This document shows positions 6,481-12,521 of a stretch of 12,521 nt of DNA, in pieces. The position numbers and the translations under genes were made by a program. Source of the DNA: JBBRHH01 sp038222915 (GTDB lineage Bacteria; Planctomycetota; Phycisphaerae; Tepidisphaerales; Tepidisphaeraceae); NCBI GenBank assembly GCA_038222915.1, contig JBBRHH010000122.1:1-12521 (forward strand), in the 5' to 3' direction. Positions within the stretch are counted from its first letter, which is position 1. Every line of letters begins with the position of its first letter. The notes beneath the pieces are model-generated. The model saw only the letters and a list, made by a program, of their open reading frames with translations, did no database searches and was not told the origin of the DNA.

Positions 6481-7599
6481 ATGGAAGGCATCGACAAATC
6501 CGCCCCTTTAGGCATCGAAGACCACGCCAGCGCCATCCGTATCAAATCCCTCACACCCATTCCGGTGGGTTCCAAAACCATCATCAAGATGGAAACGAAT
6601 CAGGGCGTCGTTGGCTGGGGCGAAATTTCCCAGTTGCCGCCGAAGGTGGCCGTTGCACTCGTTGAATCCATTTTCGATCTCCTCGACGGCGAGAATCCCA
6701 CCCGCATCGAATATCTCTGGCAGAAACTCTATCGCGCCCACCGCGATTTTCGCGGCGGCGCGTTTATGGTCCATACCATTTCCGGCATCGATATGGCTTT
6801 GTGGGACATCGCCGGAAAACTACACGGCGTGCCCGTCTATCGGCTGCTGGGTGGGCCGGTGCGTGATCGGATCCGAGTCTATCCGACGTCAAAAGCGCTG
6901 AAGGTGGCGGCCGGCGGTCCCAAGGAATTCTCCGGCGATCCCAGCGAGATCCAGGGACTCATCGAGCGGGTGAAGGATGCACGCCAGAAGGTTGGGCCGG
7001 ACGGGTCCGTTATGTTTGACGCGCATTGCTGCCTGCCGCCACCGCTCCTCATTCAGTTTGCCAATGCCATTGAACCGTATGACGTCCTCTGGATTGAAGA
7101 GCCGGCCGTTCCGGGAAACATCGAAGTCTTCAAGAGAATCAAGCAACAGGTAAAAGTCCCGATCGCTACCGGCGAACGAGACCGGGGCATCTGGGATGTG
7201 ATTGGTTACCTTCAGAACGACTGCATTGACATCCTCCAACCTGACTGCGGCCACGGCGGCGGCATCACCCAACTCCGAAAGATGGCGGCCCTTGCCGAGG
7301 CGTACAATGTTCCAATCGCACCGCACTCGATTCTGACAGTCCTAGGCCAGTCCGCGAGCTTTCACGCGACTGCCGCTGTCCCCAACTTCCTTATTCACGA
7401 GTTCTATTCGAATGACCTTGGAGGATCTCTGCACAAGAACTGGGAGGTGGACAAGAACGGGAATGCTTCACTGCCGCAAGGTCCCGGGTTGGGAGTCGAA
7501 GTGGATGAGGCGAAGCTAAAGGCGGTATCGGAACATCCACAAAGCCCCTACAAATGGCCAAGCCAGCGATTGCGCGATGGGTCTATTTCTGACTATTGA
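6481..7599 (+). CDS. Enolase-superfamily sugar-acid dehydratase (mandelate racemase/galactonate dehydratase-like)
   Basis: A 372-residue protein of the mandelate racemase subgroup. Enzymes of this group bind Mg2+ and remove water from acid sugars such as galactonate. Seen here are the N-terminal capping domain (G-V-V-G-W-G-E, 42-48; G-I-D-M-A-L-W-D-I-A-G-K, 102-113), metal-ligand candidates D180 (D-A-H), E206 (W-I-E-E-P) and E232 (G-E-R), and the acid-base pair D255 (Q-P-D) and H282 (A-P-H). The C-terminal G-P-G-L-G-V-E-V-D-E is as in DgoD. Compared with my recollection of E. coli DgoD, the stretch between the first barrel strand (R-V-Y, 132-134) and D180 is about 20 residues shorter, so a barrel helix/strand unit seems reduced. 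The exact sugar acid cannot be told. ATG 6481 has no clear Shine-Dalgarno. It sits 89 bp after the BY-kinase-like gene, and its last 7 bp overlap the end of the kinase gene on the other strand. Confidence 0.85.
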   Translation: MEGIDKSAPLGIEDHASAIRIKSLTPIPVGSKTIIKMETNQGVVGWGEISQLPPKVAVALVESIFDLLDGENPTRIEYLWQKLYRAHRDFRGGAFMVHTISGIDMALWDIAGKLHGVPVYRLLGGPVRDRIRVYPTSKALKVAAGGPKEFSGDPSEIQGLIERVKDARQKVGPDGSVMFDAHCCLPPPLLIQFANAIEPYDVLWIEEPAVPGNIEVFKRIKQQVKVPIATGERDRGIWDVIGYLQNDCIDILQPDCGHGGGITQLRKMAALAEAYNVPIAPHSILTVLGQSASFHATAAVPNFLIHEFYSNDLGGSLHKNWEVDKNGNASLPQGPGLGVEVDEAKLKAVSEHPQSPYKWPSQRLRDGSISDY

Positions 7600-9863
7600 A
7601 GGCGCGCGACCACATCCCCGATCGCCGCCTCAAGCTTTTGAAGGTCAATGGGTTTGGTGAGATGTGCGGTAAATCCCGCTGCTTTTGAACTTCGTACGTC
7701 TTCTTCCATCCCGTATCCCGTTAGCGCAATGCTTCGATGGGTGAACTGTTCGCGGCGCTGTCGCATCAAGTCAAGGCCGCTGCCGTCCGGAAGCCCCAGG
7801 TCGCTTAAAAGCAGATCAAAGGTATCCTGTTGTGTCACGGCCAGCGCGGAGGCAAGCGTCTTGGCCGTTGTGACCCGATGGCCCGCCTGCCGCAGGAGTC
7901 GGGCGAGCATTTCGCAGGTTGCATCATGGTCCTCGACCACAAGAATGCTCAACGGCTGATTCAATCCAATCGTCACATTTGTGGATTGCGATGGAGCAGA
8001 TCTGGGAGGTCCGGCGATAACCGGAAGATCGATAACGAAGGTTGCGCCTTGTTCCCGCCCGCCGCTACGGGCACTGACGGTTCCACCGTGGGCTTCGGCC
8101 AGCTTCCTGGTGATTGCCAGACCAAGTCCAAGCCCCGCAAACTGCCTGGCCGATCTGATCTCGCCCTGCTCAAACGCCGTGAACAGCCTGGGCAGCACGT
8201 CTGCATTAATGCCTTGCCCGGTGTCAGTTACTTCGGCGACGATGCGCCCATTGGAGGCATCCGACGTTCGGATGGTGATCCTTCCGTCGGCCGGCGTAAA
8301 CTTCTGAGCGTTGTTGATGAGGTTCCAGAAAATCTGTTGAAGCCGGGTGCTATCGCCCCACACCATATGACTTGTGGCATGTAGTTCGACATCGAGATTG
8401 GCTGATGCCTCGCGCTGACAAATATCGACGGCCGCGCGAATCAACAGGTGCAGGTCCACCTCCTGCATGTCCAGTTGCATCTTTCCCTTGGCGATTCGCG
8501 TGAGATCGAGCAGGTCGCTGATGAGCCGGCTCTCCAACTCAACATTTCTTCGGATCATGGCAATATCACTGCGCAGGCTCGCAGGCAAATCAGGATGGGT
8601 CTCCATAAGCGACACCGTTAAAAGCACGGGTGTAAGCGGCGTGCGAAGCTCATGGGAGAGAATTGCCAGAAAATCGTCTTTCGCGTGGCTCGCTTTTTCG
8701 GCCTGGGCGCGCAGCGATTGCTCGCTCTGGAGAAGCCGCGCCAATGCGGCCTCGGCGCGCTTGCGGTCGGTGATATCGCGGTTCAGGCTTGCTGTCGCAA
8801 CCAGTCGCCCGCTGGCATCCGTCAGCGGGAAGACAATCGCATCGGATATCCCGACCGACCCGTCCTTGCGGACAAACTCTACCTCCCCGCTCCAGCGCCC
8901 GTGCTTCATCAGCGCCTCGCCGATCTCGTTCATTTGCCGCGGAACATTCTCCGGCGTGTGAAAGAAGGAGATGGGTCTCCCCAGTACTTCCGCCTTTGAA
9001 TAACCCAGCACGCGCTCGCAGATCGGATTCCAATCGATGATCGTCCCAGCAGGATCAGTCAGTATGATCCCGTCGGAAAGATGCTCAACAATGAGCGATT
9101 GGCGTAGAAGAGTCTCTTCGGCTTTGCGCCGCTTTGTAATGTCTGAACAGATGCCGATCACCCGAACAGCGGCGCCCGCGTCGTTGCGAATTACTCTTCC
9201 CCGAACATCGATCCAACGCTCGACGCCGTCACCACCGACGATTCGAGGCTCGGCGGCGAACTGCACGCCTCCATCAACCGCGTCTCGAAAAATTCGACCC
9301 AGGCGTTCGCGCTCGTTCGGATCAAGATAGTTTCCCCACTCGTTTGGGGTCTTGTGCCGTGTGCCGGGCGGCAGGCCGAGAATGGCGATAAGCCGGTCCG
9401 ACTCTTCGACAGTCCCACGGATCAAATCGATGTCCCATGTTGCGATTTCGGCCACGTCCAACGCAAGTTGAAGTCGAGACTCGCTCAGACGCAGTGCCTC
9501 CTCAACCGACCGGCGATCACTGATGTCGCGCAGCGATGAGAGATGCAGGCCCGGCTGAATATTGGCGACCGCGCGATACTCCACAACAACCATCGCCCCG
9601 GACTTGTGGCGAATTGGATATTCTCCGGTCTGTTGTCCCGCCTCGATGAACGCGCGCCATAGGTCTGTCCCTGTGGAATGATGCGGAACCGGAGTCAAAT
9701 CGAACACGCTCATGCGCAGCAGCTCATCACGGCTATAGCCGGTCAGCTCACAGGCCGCGGCGTTCACATCCACATAGCGGGCGTCATCGTCAGCAAGCAG
9801 AATCGCATCCTGCGTGTTGTCGAAAACGGCCTTGAATCGTTGTTCACTGTCGGTGCTCGTCAT
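7593..9863 (-). CDS. Soluble hybrid histidine kinase, PAS-PAS-PAS-HisKA-HATPase-REC
   Basis: A 756-residue sensor kinase without signal peptide or membrane helices, so it senses a cytoplasmic cue. Three PAS domains each end in a PAC-like D-I-[ST]-[DK]-R motif (about 8-117, 130-246, 253-368). A short coiled region follows. The dimerisation domain has the H-box F-L-A-I-L-S-H-E-L-R-T-P with phosphoacceptor H404. The ATPase domain has an N-box around N514-N518, D547 in D-T-G-Q-G, and the G2 box G-L-G-L-G-L (577-582). A C-terminal receiver domain (about 638-755) has acidic pocket E644/D645, phosphoacceptor D688, T715 and K737, all intact. There is no output domain, so the signal presumably goes to a phosphotransfer protein or separate regulator outside the window. 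It lies 67 bp after the FUN14 gene in the same direction but has its own possible -10. Its stop overlaps the dehydratase gene by 7 bp. Confidence 0.93.
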   Translation of the reverse strand: MTSTDSEQRFKAVFDNTQDAILLADDDARYVDVNAAACELTGYSRDELLRMSVFDLTPVPHHSTGTDLWRAFIEAGQQTGEYPIRHKSGAMVVVEYRAVANIQPGLHLSSLRDISDRRSVEEALRLSESRLQLALDVAEIATWDIDLIRGTVEESDRLIAILGLPPGTRHKTPNEWGNYLDPNERERLGRIFRDAVDGGVQFAAEPRIVGGDGVERWIDVRGRVIRNDAGAAVRVIGICSDITKRRKAEETLLRQSLIVEHLSDGIILTDPAGTIIDWNPICERVLGYSKAEVLGRPISFFHTPENVPRQMNEIGEALMKHGRWSGEVEFVRKDGSVGISDAIVFPLTDASGRLVATASLNRDITDRKRAEAALARLLQSEQSLRAQAEKASHAKDDFLAILSHELRTPLTPVLLTVSLMETHPDLPASLRSDIAMIRRNVELESRLISDLLDLTRIAKGKMQLDMQEVDLHLLIRAAVDICQREASANLDVELHATSHMVWGDSTRLQQIFWNLINNAQKFTPADGRITIRTSDASNGRIVAEVTDTGQGINADVLPRLFTAFEQGEIRSARQFAGLGLGLAITRKLAEAHGGTVSARSGGREQGATFVIDLPVIAGPPRSAPSQSTNVTIGLNQPLSILVVEDHDATCEMLARLLRQAGHRVTTAKTLASALAVTQQDTFDLLLSDLGLPDGSGLDLMRQRREQFTHRSIALTGYGMEEDVRSSKAAGFTAHLTKPIDLQKLEAAIGDVVARLQ

Positions 9864-9874
9864 GTCAGGGCAGA

Positions 9875-9905
9875 ATTATATGCCACGCTGATGACCAACT
9901 GTCGA
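9875..9905 (-). promoter_or_regulatory. Candidate promoter for the hybrid kinase gene
   Basis: On the minus strand a perfect TATAAT lies at 9880-9875, 11 nt before the ATG at 9863. TCGACA (9905-9900, 5 of 6 to TTGACA) stands upstream with a long 19-nt spacer. A start point about 7 nt after the hexamer would leave only a few nt of leader, and no Shine-Dalgarno is visible there. Confidence 0.45.
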
Positions 9906-9930
9906 TTTGCAAAACGGGGGCTCCACTGGC

Positions 9931-10536
9931 TCACCTGCGGCGGAAGCCCAGGAATGCGCCGAGGCTGCCTCCGCCGGTGGACGGCAGATGGGCGATGACG
10001 ATGTCCTTGATCCGCGTTCCCTGATCCGTGAGCCAGTGCATGGCAGTGGCATATTCGCCACGGGCACTGGAGAAATCGATATTGATGACGCGAAAGTACG
10101 AGAGCGCCATCAGGATGCCGCCGGCCGCCACTGCGAAAAACGCCACCGTGCGAATGAAGGCGCGAAACAGCCAACCGAGCAGAAAACCAGCCAGCACGCT
10201 GATGCCGATCCGCATGGCGCGTGGAGAAACCTTCCCGAGGAGCGGGACCTCCGCCACAGGCTGACGATCAGCCGGCGCGGGCTCGGCAGTTGGGCTGTCG
10301 ACCAGACTTTTCGAATTGGTCACAACAGACTTGGACTGCTGGGTTTGCTGCTGTTGCTGTTGAGCGTCTGACATGCCCGTGGTCTTGGTTGCGATCTGAC
10401 TGACACCGCCCCCCACCGCCATGATCGATCCCAGAATGAGCACCAGCCTGTGCCAGCCCGGCATGGATGACAAATGCGACAGGAAATGAACGTGTGCATT
10501 GCCCCAACGAAGGTCGTCTGCTGATGATCCAAACAT
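9931..10536 (-). CDS. FUN14-domain membrane protein with Gln-rich loop
   Basis: A 201-residue small membrane protein. A hydrophobic segment at about 29-46 is followed by a polar loop with six consecutive Gln (59-64) and a Pro/Ala-rich part (81-98). Residues about 108-200 resemble the FUN14 domain: G-F-L-L-G-W-L-F-R (117-125), a helix at about 129-147 with A-A-G-G-I-L, and the characteristic ending L-G-A-F-L-G-F-R-R (192-200). FUN14 proteins in eukaryotes act at the mitochondrial outer membrane; the bacterial members have no settled role that I know. The frame opens earlier (10578), but ATG 10536 is chosen because GGAGG (10546-10542) lies 5 nt upstream of it. The gene lies between the lysR gene (92 bp upstream) and the hybrid kinase gene (67 bp downstream), all on the minus strand, so joint expression with the kinase is possible but unproven. 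Confidence 0.75.
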   Translation of the reverse strand: MFGSSADDLRWGNAHVHFLSHLSSMPGWHRLVLILGSIMAVGGGVSQIATKTTGMSDAQQQQQQTQQSKSVVTNSKSLVDSPTAEPAPADRQPVAEVPLLGKVSPRAMRIGISVLAGFLLGWLFRAFIRTVAFFAVAAGGILMALSYFRVINIDFSSARGEYATAMHWLTDQGTRIKDIVIAHLPSTGGGSLGAFLGFRRR

Positions 10537-10541
10537 AGTCG

Positions 10542-10546
10542 CCTCC
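10542..10546 (-). promoter_or_regulatory. Strong Shine-Dalgarno of the FUN14 gene
   Basis: GGAGG on the minus strand with a 5-nt spacer before the ATG at 10536. It decides this start over the earlier in-frame one at 10578. Confidence 0.7.
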
Positions 10547-10628
10547 AGGCGTGGACAATTCCAACGCTCAACAAGCAAACCGCGCCTTGTAAGCTAAGTC
10601 AACATTGACCCAACAGTGGCTTGCGGGT

Positions 10629-11543
10629 TCATCGGGAACCAGCGGCCTTTCGGGCAGAGCCTTTGCCCGCGACTTCATCAAGGATTCCAAGGAACGCTAC
10701 AAGCACGGGAGATTGATCTCCCTTTCGCGAGACCGCCGTCAGCTCGGTCATGGGAGCTGGATCGGTCAGCGGCTTGAACGTGACGTTGTCGCGGCGGACG
10801 TTTCGAACCGACGCGGGAACCAGCGTGATGCCGATATCCGCCGCCACCAGGCTGACCGCAGTCTGAAGTTCCTGCGTCTCCTGAACGACGCGTGGAATGA
10901 ATCCAGCCTTCCCACACCATTCAATAACCTGGTCTGCAAAACTCGGCCGCGGCTCGCGCGGGAAGAGGATGAATTGCTCGCGGGCAAGCGCGGCAAGAGA
11001 AACGGTGGTTTCAGCCGTCAGCCGATGCCCCTTTGGAAGCGCAAGCATCATTGGCTCACGCTGCATGACGCGGGCTTCGATCGCATCATCCAGCACAGCC
11101 GGCCTGACAAATCCGATGTGCAATCGGCCTTCAACAATCGCCTGCTGTTGCACGGAACTGCTCCACTCGTGCAGGAGCAGTTCGACCTTTGGAAATCGCC
11201 GATGAAACACCCGGAGCACCTGTGGCAAAAGGTCATACGTAGCCGAGCCGACAAAGCCGACCGATAGCCGACCTGTTTCCCCGCGCGCGGCTCGGCGAGC
11301 GTCACTGATCGCCTCTTCCGCCTGGGCAAGCAGCCGCCTTGCGTCATCAAGGAGCACGCGTCCTGCCGGGGTAAGAGCCACATGCCGCTTGGTCCGTTCA
11401 AGGAGCAGCAGCCCCACATCCCGCTCGAGCTGCCGGATCTGCCGGCTCAGCGGTGGTTGCGCCATCCGCAGCCGCTGTGCGGCGCGTCCGAAGTGCAGTT
11501 CCTCGGCTACGGCCACAAAGTACCTGAGATGCCTGAGCTCCAT
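10629..11543 (-). CDS. LysR-type transcriptional regulator, BenM/CatM-like
   Basis: A 304-residue regulator of usual family length. Residues 1-60 form the winged helix-turn-helix (L-R-Y-F-V-A-V-A-E-E, then F-x-R-A-A-Q-R-L, Q-P-P-L-S-R-Q-I-R-Q-L-E, L-T-P-A-G). A linker helix (60-90) leads to a two-lobed periplasmic-binding-like effector domain (about 91-295). The Q-P-P-L-S-R-Q-I-R and H-F-G-R-A-A pattern is that of the subgroup including BenM, CatM and HcaR, whose members often respond to aromatic acids; the effector here cannot be read from sequence. No Shine-Dalgarno is seen; the start codon stands 7 bp from a perfect inverted repeat that is very likely its own operator. It is divergent to the MFS gene across 115 bp, the standard layout for a LysR regulator and its target, so control of the exporter together with autoregulation is inferred. 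Confidence 0.93.
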   Translation of the reverse strand: MELRHLRYFVAVAEELHFGRAAQRLRMAQPPLSRQIRQLERDVGLLLLERTKRHVALTPAGRVLLDDARRLLAQAEEAISDARRAARGETGRLSVGFVGSATYDLLPQVLRVFHRRFPKVELLLHEWSSSVQQQAIVEGRLHIGFVRPAVLDDAIEARVMQREPMMLALPKGHRLTAETTVSLAALAREQFILFPREPRPSFADQVIEWCGKAGFIPRVVQETQELQTAVSLVAADIGITLVPASVRNVRRDNVTFKPLTDPAPMTELTAVSRKGDQSPVLVAFLGILDEVAGKGSARKAAGSR

Positions 11544-11549
11544 GAATCT

Positions 11550-11572
11550 ATTAATACCATATCGGTATTAAT
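11550..11572. promoter_or_regulatory. LysR operator: perfect inverted repeat with ATAC-N7-GTAT box
   Basis: ATTAATACC (11550-11558) and GGTATTAAT (11564-11572) are perfect inverted repeats around 5 nt. Inside lies ATAC-N7-GTAT (11554-11568), exactly the BenM/CatM-type consensus and an instance of the general T-N11-A LysR box. The arm nearest lysR contains TATTAA, which could serve as the lysR -10 hexamer, so binding would repress lysR itself. Confidence 0.8.
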
Positions 11573-11574
11573 CC

Positions 11575-11589
11575 AGCACATTCATGTAT
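11575..11589. promoter_or_regulatory. Possible second, degenerate LysR box (activation site)
   Basis: AGCA-N7-GTAT at 11575-11589 keeps one half-site of the LysR box and is centred 21 bp (two helical turns) from the perfect box, on the MFS side. It overlaps a small palindrome ACATTCATGT (11578-11587). LysR regulators commonly use a strong recognition site plus a weaker activation site nearer the target promoter. Confidence 0.4.
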
Positions 11590-11643
11590 TGGACTGAAGG
11601 TAAAAAGGATCGAATGATTGAGCAACATCGGTGATGACCACCG

Positions 11644-11650
11644 GGAAGGA
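11644..11650 (+). promoter_or_regulatory. Shine-Dalgarno of the MFS gene
   Basis: GGAAGGA with an 8-nt spacer before GTG 11659. It decides this start over the in-frame ATGs at 11767 and 11824. Confidence 0.6.
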
Positions 11651-11658
11651 CGACGGCC

Positions 11659-12521
11659 GTGGCGGTATCCGCACAGGAACGACAAGCAATCAAGCAGCGT
11701 CCCAACTCAAGGTTGGGCATCAGAATCTATAGACCCAGTCGAGCAGAGGGCACGCCTCATGTTGAGATGCTGCGCCGGCCGGTCGTTGCGCCGTCGACGT
11801 CGCTTCTGGACCTGCGTGTGCTGATGATCACTTTGACCGGGTTCTGCGTCTTTCTGAATGTGTATGCAACCCAGTCCCTCCTGCCGCTTTTTCAAGACAT
11901 CTTTCATGCCAGCAAATTCAGCGTCAGTCTGACCGTGACGTCCACGACCATCGCAATCGCGGTCGCTGCACCATTTGTGGGTTTGATGTCGGAGCGATTT
12001 GGCCGCAAGCGGATCATGACCGTATCGGTGGCGCTGCTCACCGTCCCAATCGTCCTGACAGCGCTTTCGCACACACTCGGCGAGATCAGCGCGTGGCGGT
12101 TCATTCAAGGTCTGTTCATGCCGGGGATCATCGCGGTGACGATGGCTTATGTGAGTGAGGAATGGGCCAGTGGCGGCGCGCCTACGGTGATGGCTGCCTA
12201 CGTGGCGGGCAATGTGCTCGGTGGTGTGACGGGGCGCTGTCTGAGCGGCATGGTTGCCGCACATTGGGGATGGCAGGCAACATTCATCGTGCTTGGAGTC
12301 TTAAACTCGATTGGCTCGGCGGCCGTCTGGCGCTGGTTGCCTGTGGAACGAACCACTTCACGTCGAAAAGTTATTATCGTCGATGCCGTCCGCGACATGT
12401 CTCGCCATCTCTTTGATCGCGGCCTGCTCGCGACATTCTTGATCGGCACCAGCGCGTTGTTTGCGCTCGTGGCAACGTTCACCTATATCACGTTTCATCT
12501 TGCGGCCGCGCCGTTCTCGCT
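11659..12521 (+). CDS. MFS exporter (YnfM/arabinose-efflux-like), 3' end cut by window edge
   Basis: The plus strand is open from GTG 11659 to the window edge, 287 complete codons, so at least the first eight of the expected twelve helices are present. Residues 1-52 are a polar cytoplasmic tail with an R-A-E-G-T-P segment resembling the E-R-G-T-P found before the first helix in YnfM-like proteins. Helices follow from about residue 53. The loop between helices 2 and 3 holds the MFS motif A, G-L-M-S-E-R-F-G-R-K-R (108-118). Helix 5 carries G-N-V-L-G-G-V-T-G-R (184-193), the antiporter-type motif region. The family exports sugars, drugs or other small molecules by proton exchange. The substrate here is unknown, but divergence from a BenM/CatM-like LysR gene suggests an aromatic or other organic acid. 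The start is set by the GGAAGGA site; starting at ATG 11767 or 11824 would shorten the tail. Confidence 0.85.
   Translation, partial: MAVSAQERQAIKQRPNSRLGIRIYRPSRAEGTPHVEMLRRPVVAPSTSLLDLRVLMITLTGFCVFLNVYATQSLLPLFQDIFHASKFSVSLTVTSTTIAIAVAAPFVGLMSERFGRKRIMTVSVALLTVPIVLTALSHTLGEISAWRFIQGLFMPGIIAVTMAYVSEEWASGGAPTVMAAYVAGNVLGGVTGRCLSGMVAAHWGWQATFIVLGVLNSIGSAAVWRWLPVERTTSRRKVIIVDAVRDMSRHLFDRGLLATFLIGTSALFALVATFTYITFHLAAAPFS

Noticed and set aside
10597..10608. Inverted repeat GTCAA-CA-TTGAC and a TTGACT -35-like hexamer upstream of the FUN14 gene
   Set aside because: The loop is too short for a hairpin, no acceptable -10 lies 16-18 nt downstream of TTGACT, and there is no T-run, so neither promoter nor terminator is claimed.
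10605..11267. 220-codon plus-strand frame opposite lysR
   Set aside because: Antisense shadow of a full-length, motif-complete LysR regulator.
11618..11824. 68-codon plus-strand frame before the MFS gene
   Set aside because: It overlaps the MFS N terminus in another frame, is Arg-rich at the end and has no ribosome site; the GTG 11659 frame has a Shine-Dalgarno and leads into the transporter.
11707..12264. 185-codon minus-strand frame rich in His/Arg
   Set aside because: Antisense to the MFS helices; the composition is that expected for the complement of a membrane protein gene.

Overview
The window reads as ordinary chromosomal DNA of a free-living bacterium, by eye roughly 55-60% G+C and gene-dense, with no RNA genes, insertion sequences, CRISPR arrays or phage genes visible. 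Planctomycetota is the best guess. The reasons are the form of the Wzz/BY-kinase-like ATPase (D-x-D-x-x-G-x-G instead of D-x-D-x-R in its second Walker motif), a VanZ protein fused to a LamG-like sensor region, a large secreted Ala/Lys-rich helical protein and a compact AlgH. This rests on remembered family resemblance, not on a search, and Acidobacteriota is not excluded.

Layout, left to right. (1) 1-1767, minus strand: a secreted, mostly helical protein of unknown function. It is open for 589 codons and runs off the left edge, so no complete ORF exists for it; long ORFs on the opposite strand are its shadows. (2) 1927-5001, plus strand, with BY-kinase-like gene following to 6391: a 3-oxoacyl-ACP reductase-type SDR, an AlgH/UPF0301 protein, a VanZ-LamG membrane protein and a Wzz/BY-kinase-like ATPase. 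The last two overlap by 26 bp and look like an exopolysaccharide or cell-envelope pair, although no glycosyltransferase is in the window. (3) 6481-7599, plus strand: an enolase-superfamily sugar-acid dehydratase with a shortened barrel. It overlaps tail-to-tail by 7 bp with (4) 7593-9863, minus strand, a soluble hybrid histidine kinase (PAS-PAS-PAS-HisKA-HATPase-REC). (5) 9931-10536, minus: a FUN14-domain membrane protein with a Gln-rich loop. (6) 10629-11543, minus: a LysR-type regulator of BenM/CatM style, divergent from (7) 11659-12521+, plus: an MFS exporter cut by the right edge.

The clearest regulatory signal is in the LysR/MFS divergent region. A perfect 9-bp inverted repeat, which contains a perfect ATAC-N7-GTAT LysR box, starts 7 bp upstream of the lysR start codon, with a degenerate second box centred 21 bp away on the MFS side. 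Several genes (fabG-like, kinase, lysR) carry a -10-like hexamer within about 7-11 bp of the start codon and no Shine-Dalgarno, suggesting leaderless or near-leaderless mRNAs. The secreted protein, FUN14 and MFS genes instead have clear Shine-Dalgarno sequences.

No stretch longer than about 161 bp lacks a gene. I see no convincing wholly new system. The points most worth checking are the VanZ-LamG plus reduced BY-kinase pair, the shortened dehydratase barrel and the LysR operator.
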